From Helianthus annuus (taxonomy: Eukaryota; Streptophyta; Magnoliopsida; Asterales; Asteraceae), in NCBI RefSeq assembly GCF_002127325.2, contig NC_035433.2, positions 128,968,695 through 129,032,694 of the forward strand: a DNA stretch of 64,000 bases. Direction: 5' to 3'. The stretch's first letter is position 1. Every line of letters begins with the position of its first letter. The position numbers and the translations under genes are program-made. Under the pieces are notes generated by a model. That model saw only the letters and a program-made list of their open reading frames with translations, did no database searches and was not told the DNA's origin. Below, piece by piece: positions 22,837-35,436 of this stretch.

Positions 22837-24027
22837 GAGTAAATTACAATTTTTGTCCTTTATGTTTACATCAAATTGCAGGCGCTGTCCTTTTGGCCAA
22901 AAGTTTACAGGCGGTGTCCTTAACCTTTCAAAATCTTGCACGTTTTGTACTTTAGGCCAAACTTGGTTAGAAATCTCAGTTAAAAACTGTCATGTGCAAT
23001 ACACATGAGGGTAAAATGGTAATTTCCCTCTCAACCCTTTCAAACTCAACACTCACTCCATCTTCCCCAAATTTAATGAGTTTAATCCGAAACCGTTTCT
23101 AACAACAATTCCCAAAAAACGCAGAAGCGTAAGTAGAAGTGAAGTAGCTGCAGTGGAAGATTTCATGAGGAGTTCATTAGAGGAGACATTTTTGACGATT
23201 CGGGAGCAATATTCGGGTGTTTCTGACTAATCCCTCAGTTCAAACCCTTGTTCCGAATCGCAACAATGGCGACCTAACCCTTTGTTTTTCACTAGATAAA
23301 ATAATCAGAACACATAAATCCTATATGTTAACTAAGCATAAATATTAAGTAATTCACCCATGCAGATTAAAATATAAAAAAGAAACCACCATACTGTTCT
23401 CGACGAACTTCATAAAGTTTGCTCTGCTTCAATTTAGCAGTCCAATTCACCTTCAAATCAAACCAAAATGCATAAATTTAGGTCAAAATAACATAAGAAG
23501 TGAAACGAAGACATTTCTTTTTAACAATTAATCAACAAAAGAATAAACAAGAAGATGTAAGATTTGGGCGTAGCCTCTTCTTCTTTGCAAAGGCGTTGTT
23601 GTTTGATGCTGCAATGAGGATCGAATCGGAAACCATGGTTGAGAGGGGAAAGCATGCAAGAAAAGATTGAATGGAAAGGGGAAATGTGTTGAAGAAGAAT
23701 GCAGATTGAATTTGAAATTGATGAATGGAAAGGGAAATGTGTTGAAGAAGAATGCAGATTGAAATTGAAATTGACGGATATAGAGAGATTATTATTATAA
23801 TTTAGAGTAAGATTACAAATTTGAAAGGGTTGAAAGGGAAATTACTATTTTACCCTCATGTGCATTGCACATGACAATTTTTAACTGAGATTTCTAACCA
23901 AGTTTGGTCTAAAGGACAAAACGTGCAAGATTTTGAAAGATTAAGGACACCGCCTGTAAACTTTTGGCTAAAAGGACAGGGCCTGTAATTTGATGTAAAC
24001 ATAAAGGACAAAACTTATAATTTACTC
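22837..24027. mobile_element. MULE (A) with ~200-bp TIRs, TSD TTGGTTTTA
   Basis: A perfect 9-bp duplication TTGGTTTTA (22828-22836, 24028-24036) brackets a 1,191-bp unit. Its ends are inverted for about 200 bp, starting GAGTAAATTACA and passing through GTCCTTTATGTTTACATC and CATGAGGGTAAAAT. There is no transposase. The interior has an open frame (next entry) and a 53-bp tandem repeat at about 23668-23774 (GAATGGAAAGG.GAAATGTG). It is the same family as 45967-47287 and related to 31456-33834. Confidence 0.92.
23048..23230 (+). other. Possible captured gene fragment inside MULE A
   Basis: A 60-codon open stretch ends at TAA 23228-23230 and reads KKRRSVSRSEVAAVEDFM followed by RSSLEETFLTIREQYSG. 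The composition (charged helix, no low complexity) is protein-like and unlike the AT-rich surroundings. I cannot name the family. If it matches a host gene, the element is a Pack-MULE. Confidence 0.35.
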
Positions 24028-26021
24028 TTGGTTTTATTATTAGAATTATATATATTATATATATTGTTACTGATGGACGATAAATAGTAACTTTAATTTT
24101 ATAATAATACATAGTTTTTTATTATTTTTTTATTTTTAATAACATATTTTTAATTTTTTTCCTTTTTTAAAACCATATATTTCCTATACCATTTTTTTAA
24201 TAATTCTTTTTTTCTTTTTTTAGAACATATATTATCGATTAATTTGATTCTTCTTTAATAATTTACATTTATAACTTTTCCTAAAAACTTAACTACGTAG
24301 TTATGCTTGATTTTTTCCTGGACATTTCGTTATAAGTTTTGTTAAAAACGAAATTGTACTTATAATAAAGTATTTCTTTGGTATCATAAAACGATACGAT
24401 GATAAACTAAACAGTTCTAATGGTTTGGCTTTCTAAACAATATGTTTTATTTTTAAATCACGTTTGTTTTTACATTATCATTTGCTCGGTTTCATCGCAA
24501 CGCGCGACAACAAAAAAACTAGTTTACAGTAAAGAGTAAATTCCACAAAAAGAGGTTTATGTTTTAGGTTTAATGTAACCTCCGAGAAAATGGGTCATAG
24601 AAAACCCGACTCGTTTTGAAAATCGGATCTAAACGAGTTAAACGAGAAAAATATATTATTTATTATTCTAATAATAATGCGAGTAACATTAGTTATATTC
24701 GGTTTATAAAAAAATATTAATTTTATACAATAATATATACATGTATCGGTTACTTCTGATAGAAGTTATAATGAAAACATTAAACAAAGTTAGAAATCGT
24801 TAGGTGGGTTTATAGAGTTAAGGGATCATTTGCGCAATTAACTTAAACCCTCACACGCTCCGTGACGCGCATTCCAAATTTCCGGCCCACTCGCCCTCTA
24901 ACATCGAGGATATTTCAATTGTGTTTTAAAAAGAAGTTATATAATAGATATGTTTATTAGTCGTTAAAACGATTTTAATGTCATGACAATAATATTACAA
25001 TTACAATAGAATAATCTACTTTTATCGAAATCTATATATATTCTGAAGTTTAGTTATATGTTCTATTTTAAAACCAAAATTTATGGTTGTTTTAAATGCA
25101 TCATCCTATAAAAATCCTATTAATTGCATTTAATTTATATTAAATAAATAAGAGATAAGATAAAAAATAAAATAAAATAATTATATATCAATAATCATTA
25201 AAATTAATATCATTAATAACTCATTATACTAAATAATATATTATAGATAAAGGTAGATTAGTTTAAAGTTAACTTTGATCTTAATTTGTTTTAATAATTG
25301 GTTTAAAGATAATTATTCCAAACTTATGATTATTCTATAAAATGATCTTTGACAAGGTAACCATAAATTTAAATTTCGAAGTAACTAATATATTAAAAGT
25401 AGCTCAAATATAATTCGTAATAAAAACACAACAATATATTTTCAAAGAAAACATATAATAAAAAAAATAGGTAAAGGGATCCAAATGATATCAAATATTA
25501 AGAACTTATCCATGATATTAGTATCAGAATTTAATAGATTAAGATAAAATTTAAACCGAAAGATCATAAGTATCATAAAAATATCATTAAATTAAAGTTA
25601 AAAAGTAAAGAAAAGAATTATTATTATAATATTAAAATAATAAAAATATATAAAAAACTATATATATTATTAAAATATTAAAATTACTATTTGTACCGAT
25701 ACCAAACAATACCGTACCGGTATTTTCGATACCAGTACCGGTTGACACCAAGCTTATCCCACCCCGTGATACTAAAAAATCATTAAATTAAAGTTAAACA
25801 GTAAAAAAAGGAATTATTATTATAATATTAAAATAATAAAAGTATTAAAATAACTATATATATATATATTCTAATATATTATTAACAAGATTTTGGCTAA
25901 ATTAATTAGATTATTATAAATAATAATAATAATTTACAAATAAAACAACACAATTTGCAACAAAGCAATGCATGAAACACCATATTAACATATAGTATAG
26001 TACATTAATGCTAGAACCTAA
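24028..26021. other. AT-rich gene-free stretch
   Basis: Two kilobases of A/T-rich DNA. I see no gene. It holds a Helitron-like 3' end (24492-24522), a GTACCGGTA-rich block at 25690-25755, and duplicated phrases around it (ATTAAATTAAAGTTAAA.AGTAAA at ~25588 and ~25782). Confidence 0.5.
24492..24522 (+). mobile_element. Helitron 3' terminus
   Basis: A short hairpin TCGCAACGCGCGA is followed by an A-rich spacer and CTAG (24519-24522), with T next. It resembles the end at 12540-12578. No matching 5' TC terminus was found. Confidence 0.5.
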
Positions 26022-29000
26022 TCTATACTATATTATAAAGCATTTCATAAGGATACCAACCAAATTTAAGTAATTACAATCTTTTATACTTATGGTACAA
26101 CAACTTAATGATGTTAGTAAGGGGTGAAATGGTCATTCTACATTAATATTAAAAAATAAAAAAAATAATTATCTATATCTATATCTATCTATCTATACTA
26201 TATTATAAAGCATTTCATAAGGATACCAACCAAATTTAAGTAATTACAATCTTTTATGCTTATGGTACAACAACTTAATGATGTTAGTAAGGGGTGAAAT
26301 GGTCTTTCTACATTAATATTAAAAAATAAAAAAAATAATTAAATGAGAATATAATCACAACTAATTATAATAATACAATAATAAGTTCGGTTCTTAAATG
26401 CAATTAATAAACGAAACCTATTGGGATAAACCGCAAAAGCACTCCAAAGGTCCAATTTCAATCAATATGTAATAAATTTGACCGATTAAGGAATCTCCTA
26501 TCATTGCTATAAATTCACCATTTCACTCAACATCAACTCCTTTGTCTACTATTGTGCGAGTTAGAGTCGAAAAGAAAGAGATAAGAAAGAGATAATTTGA
26601 TATGAAATTTATTTATCTTGGTAGAAAGGTGTGTTCTTTTATACCCATTTCAACATTTATTCGAAAAAACTTTGATTTGTTTCTTAAAATATTCAAATGG
26701 GATAACAGTTTTCTTTTACATAATCTATGAGTTTATATTGATGTTTTATTATGTTTTTGGTGATTTAGTGTTTTTTTTTTTCAAATTATGATTTTATATT
26801 ACATATAAAGTATACACACAGGTTATTGGATACAAAAAGACAGACACTTCATACTTCATCAAGGTACCCCTGCATGACTATAGTATCTGGAACCATTTAC
26901 CAATGTATTGTTTAATTGTTCATAAATTTATAGTCTTTTTCCTTTTTGCAGCTTCATGTATATGGAGGTGTAAAAGGGTGGGTACGAGAAAAGTTATTCA
27001 TTTGGAGATAGACATTTATTTGGCCTATTGGTATTTCCTTTTTTAATTTCTACTTTACTATTTTTTTTAAACATATGATGCTTTTGTGTGATTTAATTGA
27101 TACTATATATAGGCAATATAGATGCAGAGGAAATATTTGAGGAGGTATTGTTTGACAGGATTGGACAGCAAACTTTAAGGGCTCGGATGTTTTCAACCCG
27201 CGCAAAAGATTTAAATTGATTGCGTTTATCTATACTATCGTATAAAGCATTTCACAAGGGTTCCAACCAAATTTAAATAATTGCAACATATTATGCTTAT
27301 AGTACAACAACTCAATGAAGTTAGTAAAGGGAATTAGTCTTTCTACATGAGTATAAATTGATAAATACAATTAAATTGATAACTTTATAAATTAAGTATT
27401 GTTAAATACTTGATAAAGAATTAAATCATTTGACTTAGTTGAACATCATCACCTTCCTCATATTTACATTGCTTTTCCATTTCAAGTTCTCCGTAACCGA
27501 TTAGTTGATTGAATTTTATAATTAAGTCATTATTATTTGGTTTAGTAATTGCTAAACATCATACAAATAAGGTTACAACCTTTTTTGCAATTTTATCAGA
27601 TAGTTGATGAACATCATATGAAATAAAAATAAAAATAATAATAATAATAATTAAATATAAAAAAACTTAATCAACGTTATTATGAATTTAATTATAACTA
27701 TAAATGGTTTTAAAACTTAAAAGATGCTAACCAATTAGAAACGAAAATTACTAAAAGGTAATTTCATGGGGTATTATTATCTATAATACCTAATAATTGC
27801 AACAATAATGATTAAATAATGAACTTAATTACAGATGGTTTAAAACTCAAAAGAATGCTCTTTGCATCTTACCTCAAGTCTCATGGAATAAGGTTCAAAT
27901 GATAACCATTGCATAATTAGGAACCACTTTTTAGCCCTTGGATCGTATTTTGATGGTTGAGACCTTTAAGTGCAATATCTATATCTCTAAGATGAAGATA
28001 ATGTATGGTAATGAAGATTTGGAGCAGCAAGAGGTAAAAACAACCCGAATTTTTCCTTTTATAAATTCGATTCGTGAGTGTTAGTGTGTGTGTTTATATT
28101 GATTAGGGTTTCATTAAATGCAATGTGAGGGTTTCCAATCGGTGTTTATACAAATAATATAGAACCCAATTTTTATGTATGTGTATGTAGTGTGTAGTAT
28201 GGGGTCTTGCTTACCTCATTCAAGGAATAACAATGAAAGACAGGGGTCATTGATTTCGAAAAACTCCGCCCCTTTGTTCGCCTTCTTCCTGATTTTAAGT
28301 TACGGTGAGTCAATTTCCTTTTTTCTGATTCTAATCGATTAAGAACTATACGTGATTAACCAACGAATTGTGGTAGATTTTATGTTTCTATTGCAGTATT
28401 TGGATTGAATTGACTGTTGCAATTTAATAATCGTCAGTTATAGTTCGTTTTTTGAATATAGAGAAACACTGACTTATTTAAGGTGCTTGATTTGGGTGAA
28501 TAGTAGCAATATAAACTGCTATTGTAATTTGGTGTGATATTCAATTCAATATCAGCAACCTAATCAAATTGTTCCCTAAACATAGAGTAAATGTGTTCAC
28601 CAGCAAGGTAATAATATGTACTAATTTTCAATTATAAGAGACTTCTAATAAGGAAATATAGCTATTAGGTTATGTCAAGGTAAGCATAGTTTATAAAGAA
28701 TATGTTGCAGAATAAAGTTAATACAACATTTTAGTAATAAATAATAAACTGCTTTCTTATCTATAAAAGGGAACAAAACCTGCAATTTGACTTTTAGATG
28801 TCAAAACTGAATTTATATGTATATGTGTATGTAGTATAATATATATATTTAACATCTATTTTACACCATCTAAAACAATGAAAAAGAAAAAATAAAAATA
28901 AAAAAATTTGAAAACTGTGACGTCTTTTGAAGAGGGTTGAGAAACCACACGTCCATAGAATTGAAGTTTTGTGAGACCATATGTGGTGGGGCGCAAACCT

Positions 29001-29282
29001 CTCTCAAAGCGTCTTAAAAACGCGGGGGAACACTGTACCCTCGGGCGTTTTGGGCCTTTTTTTGACTGGTAGTGCTACCACAAAGCGCCGAACGAGGAGT
29101 GGACTTTGGTCAAAATAACCATGGTCAAACGGCTAACTTTAAAAAAAACCGGTTTTTGTTTTAAAAATCTATACTATATTCGCACTTTCGTACCGTGTCA
29201 CGCACTATCTATATCAGTCGTCGTTCCAGGAAAAAACAATAACTATTATGCATGTCGTGCATCGCACGGGTGTTCCCCCTAG
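26022..29282 (+). mobile_element. Helitron with repeated 5' ends and exon-like cargo
   Basis: The 5' end TCTATACTATATTATAAAGC starts at 26022 after an A. The 3' end has the hairpin CGTGCATCGCACG, then GGTGTTCCCC and CTAG (29279-29282), followed by T. Both are classic for plant Helitrons, which insert between A and T without duplication. The 5' terminal ~145 bp is repeated at 26192 (near-identical), at 27229 (diverged), and its first 15 bases at 29168. No Rep/helicase gene is present, so it is non-autonomous. The interior has several short open stretches bounded by AG...GT. From ~27360 to 28000 and ~28310 to 28900 I see only AT-rich DNA. Confidence 0.8.
26611..27219 (+). other. Exon-like segments in the Helitron
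   Basis: Four open pieces have plausible splice borders: MKFIYLGRK then GT (26611-26637); an AG-bounded VIGYKKTDTSYFIK then GT (~26822-26863); LHVYGGVKG (~26951-26977); and an AG-bounded GNIDAEEIFEEVLFDRIGQQ ending in a stop (27114-27219). Together they look like a small spliced gene or captured exons. The family is not recognised. Confidence 0.35.
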
Positions 29283-31455
29283 TTTCTATGTAAACTTATG
29301 AGCTATAATTTATAAGTTTTAAATTATATTTATGATTTCAATTAAAGATTTAATATGGATTGAATGCATTAGATTAGTGAGTTACATAAATTTGATAATG
29401 AACAATCAGAATAAATTGAGATCATTATTGCATTATCATGTTAAATCATTAAATATTAGTTAAATAGAAAATGACCACTATGAATCAAAGGGAGCCATCT
29501 TCTTTAAAACCTGCAACTTGTGAAACCGTTTGTTCGAAATCCCGATCAAGCCTCGCACGTTTTGCTTTTGAAACCGTTCCAAATTCTTGTAACCAGTATC
29601 AATTAATTCTCGCATGATTTCCTTCAATTTGTAACCGATCACGTTGATATTATGCAATTAGAATCATAAGTCACCGCCACTAGAATCACAATCCACTTTC
29701 ACTGCCGACTCACACCATATCGGAGAGCACAACGGCACCGAAGTCTCTCGTATCAACGCTGAAGTTCGTGACGACCGCCGCAATCACTACCTCTACCGCC
29801 ACATACCAGAGTTAATCGTCGACCGCATGACTCGCGTCTACTAGCAACCAACATACCCTCGTCATCTTTTTAAGGCGATTTGATTCAGGTTAGCGAACCT
29901 TTCCATTCTTTCATTTTGAACATAAATATATTCTCATTCTGATTCTTTTGATGTTCGGCGACTACGGACCACAATTGTAATTGAGTTTTGTTAAGTTTTT
30001 ATTTTTTTTCCTTTTCAAACCGGGTCTAGAAATTTATGTTATAGTTTGCTGATTCGTAGTAGTTTGTTTAGTCAAATGAGTTAATTTTCAATAAGGTTAA
30101 GCTTTTGAGTTCCTAACTATATAAATCTAATAAATAAGATCTGACTTGTTTCGCTTTGTGGCTAGTCCGCAGATTTGGCCAAATTCCCAATCTTTTATTG
30201 TTTAGTTAGTAAGTTCAGCCTAGTATAATTAATCTTTTGGGTCTTAGCGGTGCAAATTCATGAAATGAATTTTAAGAAGTTATATCGTTTTATGATTAGA
30301 TTTATACAATTTTTTTTTTTTCTAGGATTTCCTCCTGTTAATTGGTGTTATGTTTTTAGCTCATACTATAGATGTTTTATTAAGCAAAAGTTATACTAAA
30401 GGAATTCTATAGATATTTTATTAAGCAAAAGTTATGCTAATGAATATATTCCGATTAATATATTTAGAATTCATTTAATTATCTATATCTTATTATTCGA
30501 ACTTAACCATATAGTATCACTTGTTTCACAAATTGATAAGGAACTCGTAACCTTAAAAATTTCTGTCGCCGGACAATCAACGAGACAACGAATCATTAGT
30601 TTTGAGATATGTATTGTTCCGCTTACTTAGGATTTCGTTTATTGGTTTAGATTGATCCTATTCTAGTTCGTGCGGTAATTCTCGTGGAACGTTTCTTCGC
30701 AATCAGTGAGTAGATTTGACTCTTTCCCCCTTTTTGCCATTTACTCTTTTTGGGGTGTATCTCGTGCTTGATTTCAAATTTGTTATTTAAATTGTTAACA
30801 TGCTATTCGATGTGTTTCTATGTGTCACTTGTTGCTAATTTCTATTGTTTCTCTATACGTGTATCTATGTGTTACTCGCTTTGTGTCACAGGTTTCGCGT
30901 GGATCCACCTGGCTGACCGGTTCCCCACGGCCATGGGTTGAACTCGGTATCGCCATCATTGTTTCGCAGTTTCGCAGATTCGCCTTTCGGGGCTTGAATC
31001 TCTTAGTGTCTATGGTTACTATTTTTGCTATGTTTGTGTTGCTTATGTTATATGTGTTGAATTCTTATTATGTTCGAGGATATGGTTTCACATTTGATAA
31101 TGCATGTTATAAAATAATGTTTTCCCAAAAATAATGAAACAAAAACATTTTTAAATTAAAACCGAATCTATTCACCAACATGTTCGTTGACCCAAAACTC
31201 TTTTACGCCTGATACAGGTACACAAGGGTAGGCGGATTTTGAGTTGAAGACATGTAGGACTGCCTTAGTAATAAACCAGCTATGATATGTTGTTTTTAAT
31301 TATCTGAATTTGTAACTTGTTACTAATATTGGAATTATATGTTATGTGTGACAACTTAATATTGATGCTTTAATACTACAATTTTTAAATAGTTGTTATA
31401 AGCTTTGAGAAATCATCATGCCCCGTACCATTCCGCTGCGGGTCGGGGTGTGACA
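29283..31455. other. Gene-free stretch ending in an LTR-like terminus
   Basis: No gene is supported. Its right edge GGGTCGGGGTGTGACA (31440-31455) is the mirror of the TGTCACACCC start seen at 48185. It is probably one end of a long gypsy-type LTR whose other end I could not place. 29660-29850 and 30540-31000 have CG-rich phrases like the coding-poor 3' part of such LTRs. Confidence 0.4.
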
Positions 31456-31740
31456 TTTAAGTCTTTATCTTTAAAATTTGTTAAAAATATCTTTAACGTT
31501 TATTTTTGTTGTAGGTTTAATTCTTTACGGCTAGCTAAGTTTATTTTCTCCGTTAAATCCCTTCACATGTCAAATATGTGAGGGCATATTTGTCATCTCA
31601 TTTCCTCTCTTATAAAAATCCATTACAATAACCCGAATTTTAAAATAGTATATATCAAGTTATTATGTCATATTGTATGCAATATTAAAACATTCTAAAA
31701 TTTATTAAACGATTAGCGACAATTCACCAAACGTTTTGTA

Positions 31741-33108
31741 ACATGGGCGGCTCTTTAGGTGTGCATGGAGGACTTCCGCACAAGGCCCGTTTTTTCGAGG
31801 GGCACGGGATTTTTTAAAAAAAAAGTTGATATATATATATATATGTTATTTTTAAAAAAAAATATATACACACATAACAAATCCAATATAGAGGTCCCTT
31901 ATCAAAACATTTGTATTCTTTATAGTTACCCAACTTAACAATAGGTTTATTGGACTCAATCAAATCCAATACTAATATGATTAGAAAAAAAGAATTACGC
32001 AGCCACGAAAACTGAAAGACGAACAGCAGCAGGAACTGAACGCCGATTCTGGAGCAGGAAACATCAGCAGGAAACATCAGGTGAATCTCCGATTGAAACT
32101 TTGAATTTCCAATTGAAACTTTGATTTTGAATATTGAAACATTGATATATTGAACCCCGTATCGTATATTGAATTTTCGACGAACAGCACGTATCGTATA
32201 TTGTCTCTTTTTGATATATTGAAAATTTGAAACTTTTTTTATTCTGAATTTCTGATAAACAAAGCTCCACCAAAACAAGTTAAGTGACTATTGTATATAT
32301 TGCTTATATGTCAGTGTAGCATGTTGACACCTATTATTTCAATATCCTATTTCATTTTTAATATATTGGATGGGAGTTGTAGGACCGGTTTTGACTCCGA
32401 AACGATTGCGAAACGAACGTGTGACGTGCGGAAACCGTACACGAACGTGACCTAACACACACGATGTAATATAAACGTGATTCTATTAGAAATCTAACAA
32501 AAAAAGCACCTTGAATCACTTTCTCTCTCTAGACTTTCTCTCTAGATCTAGATCTCTCTAAAACACAAATGAGCCAAAAGTCCTTAATCTATGACATAAC
32601 CTCCCTATTTATAGTCCTTGGCTTTTAATGAGATTTCTCATTATTACAATTATGCCACCTTGCCTTTTTGTCTAGCTATCACTAATATAACGACTCGTTT
32701 TCTTCTCTTTCTCGCTACGACTCGGATTGACGAAGGTGATAGACATAAGTGCACTAACAGGAGTTTAAGTAGTAAATTAAATGATGTTTGATATCCTATT
32801 TCATTTTTTAATATATTGCATGTTGACATCTATTATTCCAATATCCTATTTCATTTTTAATATCCTATTCCAACAATTTGCTATGAATAACGCAAGAAGA
32901 GCTGCACGAATCATTGGTTAGCTATTAACTTATTATTTATTACGGTATGTAACTCATTAGAATACTATGATTTTGTCATTATCGTAATTGCATTGTTTAT
33001 CAAATATTACAATTTTTGTCATATTCGTAATTATATTTTTATCGTTAAAGCATATGGGCCCATTTTTTCAAGCTCGAACAGGGTACGTGAATTCTCAGAG
33101 ACGCCACT
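31741..33108. mobile_element. hAT-like element, TSD GTTTTGTA
   Basis: A perfect 8-bp duplication GTTTTGTA (31733-31740, 33109-33116). The left end contains TGGGCGGCTCT; the right end reads inward AGTGGCGTCTCT, a CAGTGGCG-type terminus common in plant hAT elements. The interior has TTGAAACTTTGA-type short repeats and ATATCCTATTTCATTTTTAA phrases. No intact transposase is present. Confidence 0.75.
32378..32759. mobile_element. Short solo LTR, TSD GGAGT
   Basis: A 382-bp unit with TG...CA ends (TGTAGGACCGG to GCACTAACA) and GGAGT on both sides (32373-32377, 32760-32764). No internal domain. It is inserted in the hAT-like element. Confidence 0.75.
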
Positions 33109-34082
33109 GTTTTGTATGATAATTATAAGAAAAGCAATGAGATAAAATATAGTGATATAATCATACAGAATCTAAATTAATATACTATAAGTGTGATTTA
33201 AATAAAAAAAATACAAGGAGTAAATGCAAATAGCATCTGATTGGATAATTGGAAAGTTGCACACCTTCATTTTCAAACTATAACCTATTGAGCATTGAAC
33301 CATGAAGAAAAGCCCATGGTTCCTTAATGAATTTTGAAACAGAAATGAGGAATGATTAGGACATTCGAAATAGGTGAAGATTTAAATCTATATAAACCTC
33401 CTTTTTCTACCAGACGATTATACAACACACATCTTCACTTCTCTCTTCTTTGATTTCAGACCAATCGTATACACATAAACGACCTGTTCTTGTAGTCGTC
33501 CGACAACCGCCACGATAAATCCTTGAAAACTTGAAGTGTCCTTCAAATTCGGGTACTCCACAATCATCCAAGGAACCGAGAGGAACATGAAACGTGAAGA
33601 TTCTTCACCTCTTTGATGATGACATTTGAGGACGATAAATTTGATCTAGGGTTTTCAATTGAAGGAGATGAGGGTTTGTGGGTTTTTATAACATATAAAA
33701 TAAACTTGGTTAGTCGTAAAGGATTAAACCAACAATAAAAATAAACGTAAAGGTTGTTTTTAACAAGTTTAAAAGATAAAGGCTTGAACCTACAAGTTTA
33801 AGTAAACATAAAGGACGTTTTGTGCAATCTACTCTTAAAGTAATATGGGGATCAAAACATCTCTATCTATTAACAGAGAAGTGGAAGTGAATAGTACTTT
33901 GAAGACGTGTCTAGGCTTTAATGGTTGCTAGAGGCGGTACCTGGGCTTTATTGGTTGCAAGGGCGGTCGACATCAGTAAGGTTTGCTACGTGTTATCTAC
34001 CTCATACCTCCGCCTTATCTTTCTTCTTCTTTACGTAATCTAAATCCATCCGTCAACAAAACCAAACCGGAATTGACCCCTT

Positions 34083-34397
34083 ATGGAAACAATGGAGCCC
34101 TGTATAGGGTTGCTCGGAGCAATCCCGCCGTTGATCAAGATGTTTGATTCCGGTGATCTGGATCATCAATTCGCTAGACTGCTCCTTAATATCGGAATAA
34201 AAAATGACACGTAAGCACGTCCATGGAAATAAAGGGCTTTATCATTTGTGTTGATGTTCTGGTTTTGATTATTTTTATTTAGTATTTAACCTATTTATGT
34301 TGGATTTGACTCAGTTTAAAAGAAATTGGGGCTTTGTGCGATTGCCTGAATCATGATCACAAGGGTATAGGCTATCATCTTACAACTATTGTTACAA
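34083..34397 (+). pseudogene. Armadillo-repeat (U-box type) protein fragment, two exons
   Basis: Exon-like 34083-34210 (GTAAGC donor) and 34315-34397 (CTCAG acceptor, GTAAGT donor) share frame. The first reads GAIPPLIKMFDSGDLDHQF and then LLLNIGIKND, very close to an ARM repeat of plant PUB/ARM proteins but about five residues short. The second reads LKEIGALCDCLNHDHKG. Only ~70 codons remain, and a 7.5-kb retrotransposon lies 240 bp downstream (34639). The upstream region (33880-33970) has a diverged copy at 43190-43265. Confidence 0.5.
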
Positions 34398-34638
34398 GTA
34401 AGTCTTCATCTTGAACCACAACATCACAATCTGTTGATTCAATGATTCTTGCACAATTTATTCAGTGATCTGTACCTGGCACATTTATAATAAAAAAGAT
34501 TTAAGAATGAAAAACTGTAAGAAGTAGGTCAGATGTATTTGCTTATTTTTCTTAGATGTTGAATTCATGATTTTTTACTCATTTTTAAAGATCAAATTAT
34601 CCTTGGTTTTTGGGTTCAAAAAGAGAAACTAGGAGATT

Positions 34639-35400
34639 TGTTAGGATCAGATGCTGTCATGATTGTGTTTGTTTGTATAAATTGATCATTCAGAGAATAT
34701 TTAAACAGTGAAAAGTGCAGCGGAAATGGATACAAACTTTGTAAACACAACCAAAGAGAGAAATAGTTTGACAAACAAATGCTTTTCATTAAGTCGAATG
34801 ATTGAATTACAAAGCAAATGATTACAACATGTTTACAGAACTAAGCTCCCCCTCAGCCTGATACCCCAAGGTTGGTTGCACAAGATGAAAGGATTGGACT
34901 GAAGAAGAAGAATCCACTCAGTCAATCAAATGTAACAGTACAGAGTACTGTTCCATTTATAGGCAGTCCAAACCACTGAAGCATCTCAGCTGACGTCACC
35001 ATGAAAGTGACATCTAACAACCTAACAAACTCTAACTACTGATCTATACAACTACTGCTTTGCTAACTACTGATATTATATTGTATTACATGAGATAAAT
35101 ATAAATTGCTGCTGCATCCTTCCACTGCTGTGAACCCAGCAGTACTTGTCATGATCAGCAGTGCTTGAACTAAGGCAGTAGATTGAGCAGCAGAGCTATT
35201 AGTCTTCATCAGTCCTTGTGTAGAATCAGCAGTTATAGGTTAGCAGATGTTTATAGAAGCAGTACTTTGGAGCATATCAGATGTTTGAGCCACATTCAAG
35301 GGGAGAGCAAAGTGTAAACTGCTGTTTATTTGAAGTCCTCAGATGTGATCCGGTTTTGGCTTTACATTATATGTTCCTCTGGTAGGGTTCAATCCCAACA
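34639..35400 (-). repeat. 3' LTR of the gag-pol-less retrotransposon
   Basis: TG...CA unit whose minus strand starts TGTTGGGATTGAACCC. It has a minus-strand TATA box CTATAAATGG (~34952-34961). Confidence 0.93.
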
Positions 35401-35436
35401 ATCTCCCCCTGGAACAGATAATGCCAAAACCCTTCA

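Larger units (their letters stand above)
31456..33834. mobile_element. MULE-like element (C), left end lost
   Basis: The right end reading inward (GAGTAGATTGCACAAAACG, then TCCTTTATGTTTACTT) matches the MULE A/B terminus. About 85 bp of it pairs with 31460-31550 at the left (TTTGTTAAAAA, ACGTTTATTTTTGTTG, GGTTTAATTCTTTACG). The outermost left TIR is missing: it is replaced by the LTR-like end at 31455. A hAT-like element is nested in it. Confidence 0.65.

Noticed and set aside
31814..32278. 154-codon minus-strand frame
   Set aside because: It covers AT-rich short repeats in the hAT-like element; no domain is visible and the amino-acid bias follows base composition.
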